Below, piece by piece: positions 55,736 to 64,000 of a stretch of DNA of 64,000 bases (position 1 is its first letter; every line of letters begins with the position of its first letter). This DNA comes from Oceanospirillaceae bacterium (lineage in GTDB: Bacteria; Pseudomonadota; Gammaproteobacteria; Pseudomonadales; Oceanobacteraceae). Position numbers and translations under genes: made by a program. Below the pieces are notes generated by a model, which saw only the letters and a program-made list of their open reading frames with translations, was not told the origin of the DNA and did no database searches. The stretch covers positions 62,001 to 126,000 of the forward strand of contig PBQA01000014.1 of NCBI GenBank assembly GCA_002724925.1, written 5' to 3'.

Positions 55736-57454
55736 TCAGGCCCCTTGTGCCGGACGGTACTGGTAATAGCTTTCGATGTCTTCGCGCGATACAACACCAG
55801 CAAACTGATGTCGTCGCTCATCTCGATACACTATTAACCATTGTAATTGATGTGACTGCATCTGGTCTAAGGCGTCCTGCAGATTCGCTTTCAATGAAAT
55901 ACGTGCCGCCGCCTGGCGATCCGCCGGAATGGTAAAAAGGTCAATCGTTTCTGCGTCCGGGTCTGTTTCCAGCGCTTCTGCGACGGCAGCAGGCCTTATC
56001 AGAGTATCTTCGCCAGCGATCAGGAGCCAGCTCGGGTCTCGCTGCAGAATAAAACCAGCGGCTTCACGTCCGACTTTGCGTTGAACCTCAACGACGGAGC
56101 TTTGCATGGCCTGAGCCACCCAGGTGTTGCGTAACATCTGGCGAACCGGGCTGGGTGTCTGGTATTGAACGTTACCCCCGAGCTGTACCTGAAAAACGGA
56201 CGGTAAACGGAATACCTCGCTGACCACCAGGCTGGCGATTACGACAGAGAGCATGCCCGGCATAATAATATTGGGGTTCGCTGTCAGCTCTAACAGCGCA
56301 ACCAGCGCTGCCAGCGGGGCTCGGAGTACTGCACCCATCATAGCGCCCATACCCAGCATGGTGTAAAAGCCAATGGACAATGGATAGTCCGGCACTAACC
56401 AGACAGAAAGCTGGCCCATCAACCCACCAAGCGCAGCACCGATAAAGAGTACCGGGCCGATAAGACCGGCGGGAAAACTGACGGCTGCTGCCCAACTGGA
56501 TAAGAACATTTTCGCCAGAAGTAAAAGCAGTAAGGTCGTAAATACCACTTTGCCATTCAGCGCATCATTCACTGTGTCGTAACCAATGCCAAGGATTTCC
56601 GGGAGCCACCAACTGATGGCCAGTGTCGCCAGGGTTAAGCCTCCCCAGCGGATGACCAGAGGCAAGTGCCCGAGGCGCTGCAGTATTTTAACCAGGTAAA
56701 TGTATCCGGTAGCGACCAGACCGGCGACGACGCCCAAGAGCATGATGTACGGCACTTCCCACAATGAAGTGAGATTCAGTGCCGGGACATCAAACGCAGT
56801 CTCGTGACCAAAAACCGCACGGCTGACAATGGCACCACTGACTGACGCGAGAATAATAGGAATAAAACCGCGGATGCTGTATTCAAGCAATACCACTTCC
56901 ATGGCGAAAATCACGCCCGCCATCGGTGTGTTGAATGACGCAGAAATAGCGCTGGCTACGCCGGCGGCGGCCAGAATTCGTAAGCGGTGGTGGGCTAATT
57001 CGGTGTGTTGTCCTATCTGGCTCCCTGTTCCTGCGCCTATATGAATAGCGGGGCCTTCGCGACCTACGCTGTGTCCGCTGACCAGTGCGATAACGGCGGA
57101 TATCCATTGCAGAACAATATTTCTGGCAGGCAAGTAACCCTGATGACGCTCCATCCGTAACAGAACATGAGTCACTCCCATGCTTCGCCGGTCTTGTGGC
57201 ACCCAATAAAATAAAAGAATCAGAAGAGCGCCACCGCCCAACAGAAGTAAAGACCGTGCTTCCTGGGACATCCCCTCAAAGTTTTCGGCCGACCCAATAG
57301 GGAAGAATGCGACAAGAGGCAGCTCTATAGCCAAGCGGAAAAGCGTAATCAGGCCTGCACTGACAAGTCCGGTTAACAGAGCAAGACCAGCCAATCCAAT
57401 CTGGTTATCAGACAGCGTGATCATGTTTTGCCAGAGTTGGCGTAACGGGGTCAC
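55736..57454 (-). CDS. ClC-family chloride channel/antiporter with C-terminal CBS-like region
   Basis: SGHSVGREGPAIHIGAGTGSQIG, FNTPMAGVIFAMEVVL, SFPAGLIGPVLFIGAALGGL; start set at GTG (VTPLRQLW). Confidence 0.9.
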   Translation of the reverse strand: MTPLRQLWQNMITLSDNQIGLAGLALLTGLVSAGLITLFRLAIELPLVAFFPIGSAENFEGMSQEARSLLLLGGGALLILLFYWVPQDRRSMGVTHVLLRMERHQGYLPARNIVLQWISAVIALVSGHSVGREGPAIHIGAGTGSQIGQHTELAHHRLRILAAAGVASAISASFNTPMAGVIFAMEVVLLEYSIRGFIPIILASVSGAIVSRAVFGHETAFDVPALNLTSLWEVPYIMLLGVVAGLVATGYIYLVKILQRLGHLPLVIRWGGLTLATLAISWWLPEILGIGYDTVNDALNGKVVFTTLLLLLLAKMFLSSWAAAVSFPAGLIGPVLFIGAALGGLMGQLSVWLVPDYPLSIGFYTMLGMGAMMGAVLRAPLAALVALLELTANPNIIMPGMLSVVIASLVVSEVFRLPSVFQVQLGGNVQYQTPSPVRQMLRNTWVAQAMQSSVVEVQRKVGREAAGFILQRDPSWLLIAGEDTLIRPAAVAEALETDPDAETIDLFTIPADRQAAARISLKANLQDALDQMQSHQLQWLIVYRDERRHQFAGVVSREDIESYYQYRPAQGA

Positions 57455-57641
57455 TATTGACGGTTCCTTTCTGGCCTTATGGTGTGAAGAGTGCAGAATA
57501 CCAGCTATTATACGCATCTTTGCGGCACGGCTGGAAACCCACCCGGACGCCGCTGCCCGGCGGCGCTGATTCGTGATGTTCACCAGGATTTACCGCCGCA
57601 AAAACACATAGAGCATTACTAGAGCACTACGGAGATTGTCT

Positions 57642-58679
57642 GTGATTAAGGTTGGCATCGTTGGCGGTACCGGTTACACCGGTGTAGAACTGTTACGTAT
57701 TCTCGTACACCACCCAGAAACTGAGCTGAAAGTGATCACATCACGCAGTGAAGAAGGTGTCCGAGTCGACGATATGTACCCTAATCTGCGCGGTTACACC
57801 GACCTTGAGTTTACAGTGCCGGATGCTGATGCTCTGGGTGAGTGTGATGTGGTGTTCTTCGCTACACCTCATGGTGTTGCCCATGCTCTTGCAGAAGACG
57901 TGCTGAACTCAGGTGCCCGCGTTGTCGATTTGTCTGCAGACTTCCGTTTGAAAGATGTCCCTACATGGGAAAAATGGTACGGCCAGGAACATGGCGCACC
58001 GGGTATTCTCCCAGAAGCCGTATATGGATTGCCTGAGGTATATCGGAGTGACATTAGCAAAGCACGTCTTGTTGCTTGTCCCGGCTGTTACCCAACGTCG
58101 GTCGAGTTGGGTCTGATTCCATTGATCGAGCAGGGACTGATTGAAGACCAGCTACTGATTGCCGATTGCAAAACAGGGGTGAGTGGTGCCGGACGAGGCG
58201 CGAAAGTCGGCTCGCTGTTTGCCGAGACGGCCGACAGCTTTATGGCCTACGGCACATCTGGACACCGTCATCTTCCGGAAATACGCCAGGAGCTGAAAGC
58301 GGCTGCGGGTGGCAAAGACGTCAATATTACTTTTACACCTCACCTCGCCCCGATGATCCGCGGGATTCTTGCGACCCTTTATGCTCAGGTGCCGGGGCAG
58401 AAGCTTGAAGAGTTGCAGAAAATGTATGAAGAGCGTTACGCAAATGAACCCTTTGTTGACGTGCTTCCCGCGGGCAGTCAGCCAGCGACCAGAAGTGTTA
58501 AAGGCAGCAATGTTTGCCGTCTGGCCCTGCATTATCACGAAGACACAGGTCAGATCATTGTCCTGTCTGCGATTGATAACCTGGTCAAAGGATCTTCCGG
58601 GCAGGCCGTTCAGTGCATGAATATTATGTTTGGCTTTGAAGAAAGCATGGGCCTGCAACACGTTGCTCTGATGCCTTAA
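57642..58679 (+). CDS. argC: N-acetyl-gamma-glutamyl-phosphate reductase
   Basis: [50 protein letters not shown] start preferred over track TTG 57636. Confidence 0.96.
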   Translation: MIKVGIVGGTGYTGVELLRILVHHPETELKVITSRSEEGVRVDDMYPNLRGYTDLEFTVPDADALGECDVVFFATPHGVAHALAEDVLNSGARVVDLSADFRLKDVPTWEKWYGQEHGAPGILPEAVYGLPEVYRSDISKARLVACPGCYPTSVELGLIPLIEQGLIEDQLLIADCKTGVSGAGRGAKVGSLFAETADSFMAYGTSGHRHLPEIRQELKAAAGGKDVNITFTPHLAPMIRGILATLYAQVPGQKLEELQKMYEERYANEPFVDVLPAGSQPATRSVKGSNVCRLALHYHEDTGQIIVLSAIDNLVKGSSGQAVQCMNIMFGFEESMGLQHVALMP

Positions 58680-58701
58680 TGATCGGTTCTGGAGGTAGAA
58701 C

Positions 58702-59442
58702 ATGGCAGTAGTTGAAGGCAGTGTTCAGGACGAACTGGTCATTGTACGCCGGGCAAAGGGATATCGTTTCTGGCGGGCCTTCTGGCTCGCTATTCTGATT
58801 CTGGTGACTGCGGGTGGTGGGTACCTGTATGGGTACTTCGACAGCTACACACAGATGAAAGTGTTAAAAGAAGAGAATGGTTATCTGAAAGACGGTCTTC
58901 GTACCAGTGAGAAAACCATTGAAGATTTAAGTCAGCGCGTTGCCGTATTAGAGAAGGGCGGTGAAGTTGATCGTCAGGCCGCTGATGGATTTCGGGATAC
59001 TGTAAAAGATCTTAAGGATCAGGTTTCTGTACTTGAGCAGGAAGTTGCGTTTTACAAAGGCATCATGGCCCCCGGAAGTGCCGATAAGGGGTTACGTATC
59101 AGCCGGATAGACCTTGATGCGATCAGTGCAAATCAGTACAGCTATGCCGTCATGATGACCCAGGTAGTCGATAACACTAACTATGTTCAGGGCGAAGTAG
59201 CCGTCAATGTGATTGGCCTGCGATCTGGTGAGCAGGAAGTTATCGCCCTCCGGGACCTGGATGACAATATCAGTGAGTTGGGCATTCCGTTCCGCTTCCG
59301 GTATTTCCAGGAGCTGAAGGGAATACTGAATCTACCGGATGGCTTTACTCCGCAGCAACTGCAGGTTGTGATGCAATCGCGAGGGCAGAACTCACAACGG
59401 GTGGAAGAAACCCGAAACTGGAATTCCGAGGGAGAGGCCTGA
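58702..59442 (+). CDS. DUF6776-like membrane-anchored coiled-coil protein
   Basis: Single N-terminal TM, coiled coil, C-terminal domain; upstream of bactofilin gene. Confidence 0.65.
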   Translation: MAVVEGSVQDELVIVRRAKGYRFWRAFWLAILILVTAGGGYLYGYFDSYTQMKVLKEENGYLKDGLRTSEKTIEDLSQRVAVLEKGGEVDRQAADGFRDTVKDLKDQVSVLEQEVAFYKGIMAPGSADKGLRISRIDLDAISANQYSYAVMMTQVVDNTNYVQGEVAVNVIGLRSGEQEVIALRDLDDNISELGIPFRFRYFQELKGILNLPDGFTPQQLQVVMQSRGQNSQRVEETRNWNSEGEA

Positions 59443-59852
59443 TGTTCAGTGCTAAGACTAATAACCATATAGATTTTGATACCGTAATCTCGGCTCGCAC
59501 TGAAATCCGCGGCGACGTTACCGTTAAAGGTGCCATCCAGATCGATGGTGTCCTGAAAGGCAATCTGATCGCTGAGCCGGGTTCTAAAGCCTCTGTGCGT
59601 ATCAGTGACAAAGGGCGTGTGGAAGGGCGGATTACAGCCCCAAATGTCATCATCAATGGTGAGGTACATGGTGATATCCATGCCTACGACTACATTGAAT
59701 TAGCGAAAAAAGCCCGCATAACAGGGGATGTCCACTATGCATCAATGGAGATGGTATTGGGTGCTCAGGTAAACGGGCAATTGATTCATGGGTCGGCATC
59801 AGCGAAGGCTGGCACTGGCGTGACTCAACCAGAAATGGCAAAAGTTGACTAA
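59442..59852 (+). CDS. Bactofilin (polymer-forming cytoskeletal protein)
   Basis: TVISARTEIRGDVTVKGAIQIDGVLKGNLIAEPGSKASVRISDKGRVEGRITAPNVIINGEVHGDI beta-helix repeats. Confidence 0.92.
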   Translation: MFSAKTNNHIDFDTVISARTEIRGDVTVKGAIQIDGVLKGNLIAEPGSKASVRISDKGRVEGRITAPNVIINGEVHGDIHAYDYIELAKKARITGDVHYASMEMVLGAQVNGQLIHGSASAKAGTGVTQPEMAKVD

Positions 59853-59913
59853 TTCACTGGGTTAAGCAGATAATCCTACAAGACTTATCCAAAACATCTT
59901 TCCCAAGGTAACT

Positions 59914-60261
59914 ATGACAGCAGTTCAGCAGGCCGCTCCAATCGAACTGACGCAGGCGGCAGAAGAAAAAATCCGTGACCTTCTCGAAGATGAGGGTGAC
60001 GATGAGCTGTGTCTCAGAGTGTTTGTAACAGGTGGTGGCTGTTCCGGCTTCCAGTACGGATTTACTTTTGACGATGAGCAAGCGGAAGATGATGCTCTTA
60101 TCGGCCACCAAGGCGTGCGGGTGCTTGTAGACTCACTTAGCTACGGTTACCTCGTCGGCTCCGTGTTGGATTATAAAGAAGGTCTGGAAGGGTCCCGGTT
60201 TGCTGTTTCTAACCCCGGTGCCTCTTCTACTTGTGGTTGTGGTTCGTCATTCGCAATCTGA
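59914..60261 (+). CDS. erpA: A-type iron-sulfur carrier ErpA
   Basis: [20 protein letters not shown] and C-terminal CGCGSSF cysteine motifs. Confidence 0.95.
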   Translation: MTAVQQAAPIELTQAAEEKIRDLLEDEGDDELCLRVFVTGGGCSGFQYGFTFDDEQAEDDALIGHQGVRVLVDSLSYGYLVGSVLDYKEGLEGSRFAVSNPGASSTCGCGSSFAI

Positions 60262-60286
60262 CTTGATGCGCATCAGGGAGGTTCCC

Positions 60287-60820
60287 ATGCGAATTGTACT
60301 AACTGCTTTACTCGTATCATGCTCTTTATTCGCCCATGGCAATCAGGACGAACAGAACACATCATCAACAGCTGACGCCAGCTCAGAGGTTGCCCCGGTA
60401 GAGGCCATTCAGGAAGGTGAAGTAACGGCTGAAATCATTCCTGCCTCCGCTGAAGATATTCCTGCACTGTTTCAGGCCCGCATACAGGAGCACTCAGCGG
60501 ATGAAATGCTTGCGCTGCTACAGCGTGCCGAGAAAATTGCTTCGGGTCAGGATGTTTACCGCACTCGCGAGCCAGTGATGCTGGTTCTCTCGGGGGATGA
60601 GATTGAGTTGTTCAAGCGTGACAATTATCGAGACAACAAGGCGCTCGTAGATCTTGCCGCGCGCCTTGATGCATTTAATATCATCGATGTGAAAGTGTGC
60701 CGCCACTGGACGGGGCAAAGAGGTATTGAACTCACTGACTTGCCGCCCTTTATCGAAGGCGTTTCATCCGCTGATCAGGAAAGTAAGCGTCTTGAGAGTG
60801 CGGGCTATGCCTACTTCTGA
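60287..60820 (+). CDS. Exported DsrE-like protein
   Basis: Signal peptide; VMLVLSGDEIELFKRDNYRDNKALVDLAARLDAFNIIDVKVCRHW...PPFIEGV resembles DsrE-family sulfur-relay proteins; start set at MRIVLTALL. Confidence 0.55.
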   Translation: MRIVLTALLVSCSLFAHGNQDEQNTSSTADASSEVAPVEAIQEGEVTAEIIPASAEDIPALFQARIQEHSADEMLALLQRAEKIASGQDVYRTREPVMLVLSGDEIELFKRDNYRDNKALVDLAARLDAFNIIDVKVCRHWTGQRGIELTDLPPFIEGVSSADQESKRLESAGYAYF

Positions 60821-61920
60821 TAGCCGTTGCCCGTACTCCCCGGGTAAATTCCACCGAGAATTCTCTCACCCTGAGCACCGGTAACCGCAGGCAGGTTACC
60901 ACTCAGGTGGTTGACGGTTCGCCAGCCGAGCCAGGCGAAGGCCATCGCCTCCATCCAATCCGGGTGTATGCCCACCGCTTCTGTCGACTGAACATTTAAC
61001 CCACTTGTGTGGGCTTTAATGCGTTCCATAAGGTGGCTGTTTTTCAGGCCGCCGCCACAGACGTAGAGCTCTTTAAGCTCCGGCGCATACCGCTTGATAG
61101 CATCGGCAATGCTGGTGGCCGTCAGTTCCGCCAGGGTGGCAAGAACGTCATCAGGGGAATAGTGGGCAGGAATAGCAAGCTGCTGCAGATTGAAGAGTTC
61201 ACGTCCCGTGCTCTTGGGCGGCACTTCTGCAAAATACGGATGCTTCAGCCACTCATCAAGCAGTTCAGTAATGACCACTCCTCGCGCAGCAGATGCGCCT
61301 CCAGCATCACAGCTGCAACCTGTCATTACGCGGCAGTACTCATCCATTAACGCGTTGCCCGGCCCGGTATCAAAACCGAGAGTCTTATCCTGATCGGCAT
61401 TGATCAGGGTGAGGTTGGCGATGCCGCCGATATTGAGAACCGCGCACGGCTGATGTGCCTGCATGGCAACCTGATGAAACGCCGGTACAAGAGGAGCGCC
61501 TTCACCGCCAGCGGCAATATCTCTGCGTCGGAAGTCAGCGACACAAGTGATGCCTGTGTACTCGGCCAGCCATGACGGATCGCCGATCTGCCAACTGAAA
61601 CCATCCGGCTGAGGTCGGTGCCGCAGGGTGTGCCCATGGCTACCGATAAGGCTAATATCTCTGGCTGAAAGTTCGTTCTTCTCCAGCAGAGAAACCACGG
61701 CCTGGACACCGTACTGCGCAATTAATCGGTCGGCATCCATGATCAATTCAGCACTGAGCGTTTCGCTGACCGCTAATGCCTTGAAGAAGTCTGATACTTC
61801 ATCCGGATAATCAATGCATAACGCATCAATCATGGTTACCTTTTCAGGCGTGATATCAACCAGACAAGCATCCATTCCGTCGGCACTTGTACCCGACATC
61901 AGCCCGATACATAACGTCAT
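60811..61920 (-). CDS. anmK: Anhydro-N-acetylmuramic acid kinase
   Basis: LMSGTSADGMDACLVDI, GSHGHTLRHRP, NIGGIANLTLI, FDTGPGNALMDEY. Confidence 0.97.
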   Translation of the reverse strand: MTLCIGLMSGTSADGMDACLVDITPEKVTMIDALCIDYPDEVSDFFKALAVSETLSAELIMDADRLIAQYGVQAVVSLLEKNELSARDISLIGSHGHTLRHRPQPDGFSWQIGDPSWLAEYTGITCVADFRRRDIAAGGEGAPLVPAFHQVAMQAHQPCAVLNIGGIANLTLINADQDKTLGFDTGPGNALMDEYCRVMTGCSCDAGGASAARGVVITELLDEWLKHPYFAEVPPKSTGRELFNLQQLAIPAHYSPDDVLATLAELTATSIADAIKRYAPELKELYVCGGGLKNSHLMERIKAHTSGLNVQSTEAVGIHPDWMEAMAFAWLGWRTVNHLSGNLPAVTGAQGERILGGIYPGSTGNGYQK

Positions 61921-63203
61921 TGAAATTCTCCGTCCGGGCCTGAAGAAGCACTGAAGTCTGTTAACCAGCTCGTTAGCTTTTCCGACTCTTTCAGGAAGGC
62001 CGCTTTTTCAGAAGATTTTATGGACTCTGCTTTAGGCAGTTTTACCCGCAATGAATCTCTGTGGACGCCGTCGACAAGGAACTCGTAATGAAGATGGGGG
62101 CCGGTGGAGGCACCGGTCGTACCTACGTAACCAATGATCTGCCCCTGCTTAACGTAGCGGCCCACCCGCACGCCACGCCCGAACTTGCTCATGTGAGCAT
62201 ACTTGGTCTGATAGCGCTGGCCGTGTTGTATGACAACAACGTTGCCATAACCGCCATTGCGGCTGGCGAAGGTTACCTTGCCGTCGCCTGCAGCTTTGAT
62301 CGGGGTACCCGTCGGTGCAGCATAGTCGGTTCCACGGTGTGCGCGGATGGTGTTCAGAATCGGATGCTTACGGTTGGGATTGAAGCGTGAGCTGATGCGG
62401 AAGTAGTCGATCGGGTTGCGCAGGAAGGCCTTACGCATACTCGTGCCTTCCGGAGTATAGTAGTTAGCCTGCCCCTGGCTGTCGACGTAGCGGACGGCAG
62501 TTAATTCCCGGTCTCGGTTGTTGAACTGAGCAATCAGGATGTCACCGTAGCCGATCTGTTCGCCATCGAGCTGCACTTCTTCGAAGATGATGCTGAAAGA
62601 ATCGCCTTTGCGGATATCCAGTGCAAAGTCGATATCCCAACCGAAAATGGCAGCGAGTTGGTACAGTATCTGGTCAGGAACACCGGCTTGTGATCCGTCG
62701 TAATACAGAGAATTATCGATCGTGGCCGAGGCAAAGCGAGGGATATAATCTGCTGTCCTTTCAATCAGCTCATAAGACAGCGTGCCGTCGTCTTTGCGTG
62801 CAAGAGAGTGCCGCGCCAGGGGCGAGAGAATAATCTCCAGCTGTGAAATTTTATTACCAGCTGTCCGTACCCAGCGCACGGTCTGACCAACTTTGAGGTT
62901 GATCACATCTCTCGGAACAGCCTTCGCGATATCGATGACATCGACAGCACTGAGACTCTCCCGATCAAACAGAACTGAGAGGCTGTCACCACTCTTTACT
63001 GTTGTCTCCTCCCAGTCGGGTTCAGGCTCCGGCGGGGGAATGTCGGGTTCCGAGACCTCAGGAAGGTCAATCACAAAGGTCTGTTGCTTGGTTGACTCGC
63101 CGGAATCCGGGAGAAGAACCAGAATGAGTAGCAGCAGAATACCGAGCCCGGCACCGATAAGGTGACGTAACGGGAAATACTGTAGTTGCCCGGGCAGAGC
63201 CAT
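61917..63203 (-). CDS. M23-family peptidoglycan endopeptidase (MepM-like)
   Basis: HRGTDYAAPTGTPIKAAGDGKVTFAS, TKYAHMSKFGRGVRVGRYVKQGQIIGYVGTTGASTGPHLHYEFLVDG; start set at MALPGQLQYF. Confidence 0.92.
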   Translation of the reverse strand: MALPGQLQYFPLRHLIGAGLGILLLLILVLLPDSGESTKQQTFVIDLPEVSEPDIPPPEPEPDWEETTVKSGDSLSVLFDRESLSAVDVIDIAKAVPRDVINLKVGQTVRWVRTAGNKISQLEIILSPLARHSLARKDDGTLSYELIERTADYIPRFASATIDNSLYYDGSQAGVPDQILYQLAAIFGWDIDFALDIRKGDSFSIIFEEVQLDGEQIGYGDILIAQFNNRDRELTAVRYVDSQGQANYYTPEGTSMRKAFLRNPIDYFRISSRFNPNRKHPILNTIRAHRGTDYAAPTGTPIKAAGDGKVTFASRNGGYGNVVVIQHGQRYQTKYAHMSKFGRGVRVGRYVKQGQIIGYVGTTGASTGPHLHYEFLVDGVHRDSLRVKLPKAESIKSSEKAAFLKESEKLTSWLTDFSASSGPDGEFQ

Positions 63204-63342
63204 CTTATTATCGAATCCTCGTATGCATTTCGCAGGAAAGTGTAAACAATCACTGGGCATTTTACCCGGTGAACTTGATTTTGCACCTTGATCAGGTATG
63301 TTCAGCTCCCTTTCCGACAACCGAAATGTGAAGATAGCTCCC

Positions 63343-64000
63343 ATGACAGCCGCACTTATTGCTGACCTGAAAGAGCGTGGTCTGCTGAATCAGATCACCG
63401 CTGAAGACGAATTCAATGAACACCTCAACGGCGGTCCTCGCGTTCTTTATTGCGGCTTCGACCCAACCGCAGACAGTCTTCACCTCGGGCACCTGGTGCC
63501 TTTGCTGGTTCTGCGTCGCTTTCAGGATGCCGGACATAAGCCAATCGCATTGGTAGGTGGCGCGACAGGATTGATCGGTGATCCAAGTTTTAAAGCCGCC
63601 GAGCGACAGCTTAATACGGCTGACATTGTCGCAGGCTGGGCCGATAAGATTCGCGGTCAGGTCAGCCAGTTTATCGCCTTCGAAGGTGTTGAAAACCCAG
63701 CCGTTGTTGTAAATAACCTCGACTGGGCTGGAGAAATGAATGTTCTCGACTTCCTGCGTGATGTCGGCAAGCACTTCTCTGTTAATGCCATGATTAATAA
63801 AGAGTCGGTGCAGCAACGCCTGAATCGTGAAGGTGCTGGGATCTCCTTTACCGAGTTCTCGTACGCTCTGCTTCAGGGAATGGACTTTGCCGAACTGAAT
63901 CGTCGTTACGACTGTACTTTGCAAATAGGTGGTTCAGACCAGTGGGGCAATATTGTCGGTGGTATCGATCTGTCCCGTCGCCAGAATGGCGCTCAGACAT
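63343..64000 (+). CDS. tyrS: Tyrosyl-tRNA synthetase, 5' part (truncated by window end)
   Basis: ATG at 63343 reads [19 protein letters not shown]...[31 protein letters not shown]...[18 protein letters not shown]; missing from ORF track because no stop is in the window. Confidence 0.97.
   Translation, partial: MTAALIADLKERGLLNQITAEDEFNEHLNGGPRVLYCGFDPTADSLHLGHLVPLLVLRRFQDAGHKPIALVGGATGLIGDPSFKAAERQLNTADIVAGWADKIRGQVSQFIAFEGVENPAVVVNNLDWAGEMNVLDFLRDVGKHFSVNAMINKESVQQRLNREGAGISFTEFSYALLQGMDFAELNRRYDCTLQIGGSDQWGNIVGGIDLSRRQNGAQT

Noticed and set aside
63292-63924. 210-aa minus-strand ORF
   Set aside because: Antisense to tyrS, which is the real gene but truncated by the window end

Overview
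The window looks like chromosomal DNA from a gammaproteobacterium close to Pseudomonas or the Oceanospirillales. This is inferred from gene content and order; no search was run. Most of it is conserved core genome: a cytochrome c5-like protein, a SutA-like regulator, HAD-DUF484-dapF-lysA-lptM-cyaA, pyrC'-pyrB-pyrR-ruvX-algH-tonB3-like-gshB, the Pil-Chp chemosensory cluster (pilGHIJK-chpA-chpB-chpC), metF-ahcY-metK with an ArsR-methyltransferase regulator, GST, topB, a CoA-hydrolase/transferase, ilvE, glnE, PBP1b (mrcB), an MCP, hemL, hemJ, a ClC channel, argC, bactofilin, erpA, anmK, an M23 peptidase and the 5' part of tyrS. The clearest accessory segment is a glycan-assembly cluster at about 26.8-34.1 kb. 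It combines a ParB/sulfiredoxin-like protein, a polysaccharide pyruvyl transferase-like protein, an APH-type kinase-like protein, a glycosyltransferase, a Wzy/WaaL-like protein, a polysialyltransferase-like protein and a KpsS-like protein. Other points of interest are a perfect 10-bp-arm palindrome upstream of the ArsR-methyltransferase gene, a pseudo-dihydroorotase with lost metal ligands, a His-rich membrane-sensor MCP, a dyad-symmetric intergenic element between metF and ahcY, and three genes absent from the ORF track (lptM, partial ynbE-like, partial tyrS). I found no convincing CRISPR array, transposon, prophage, rRNA or tRNA.
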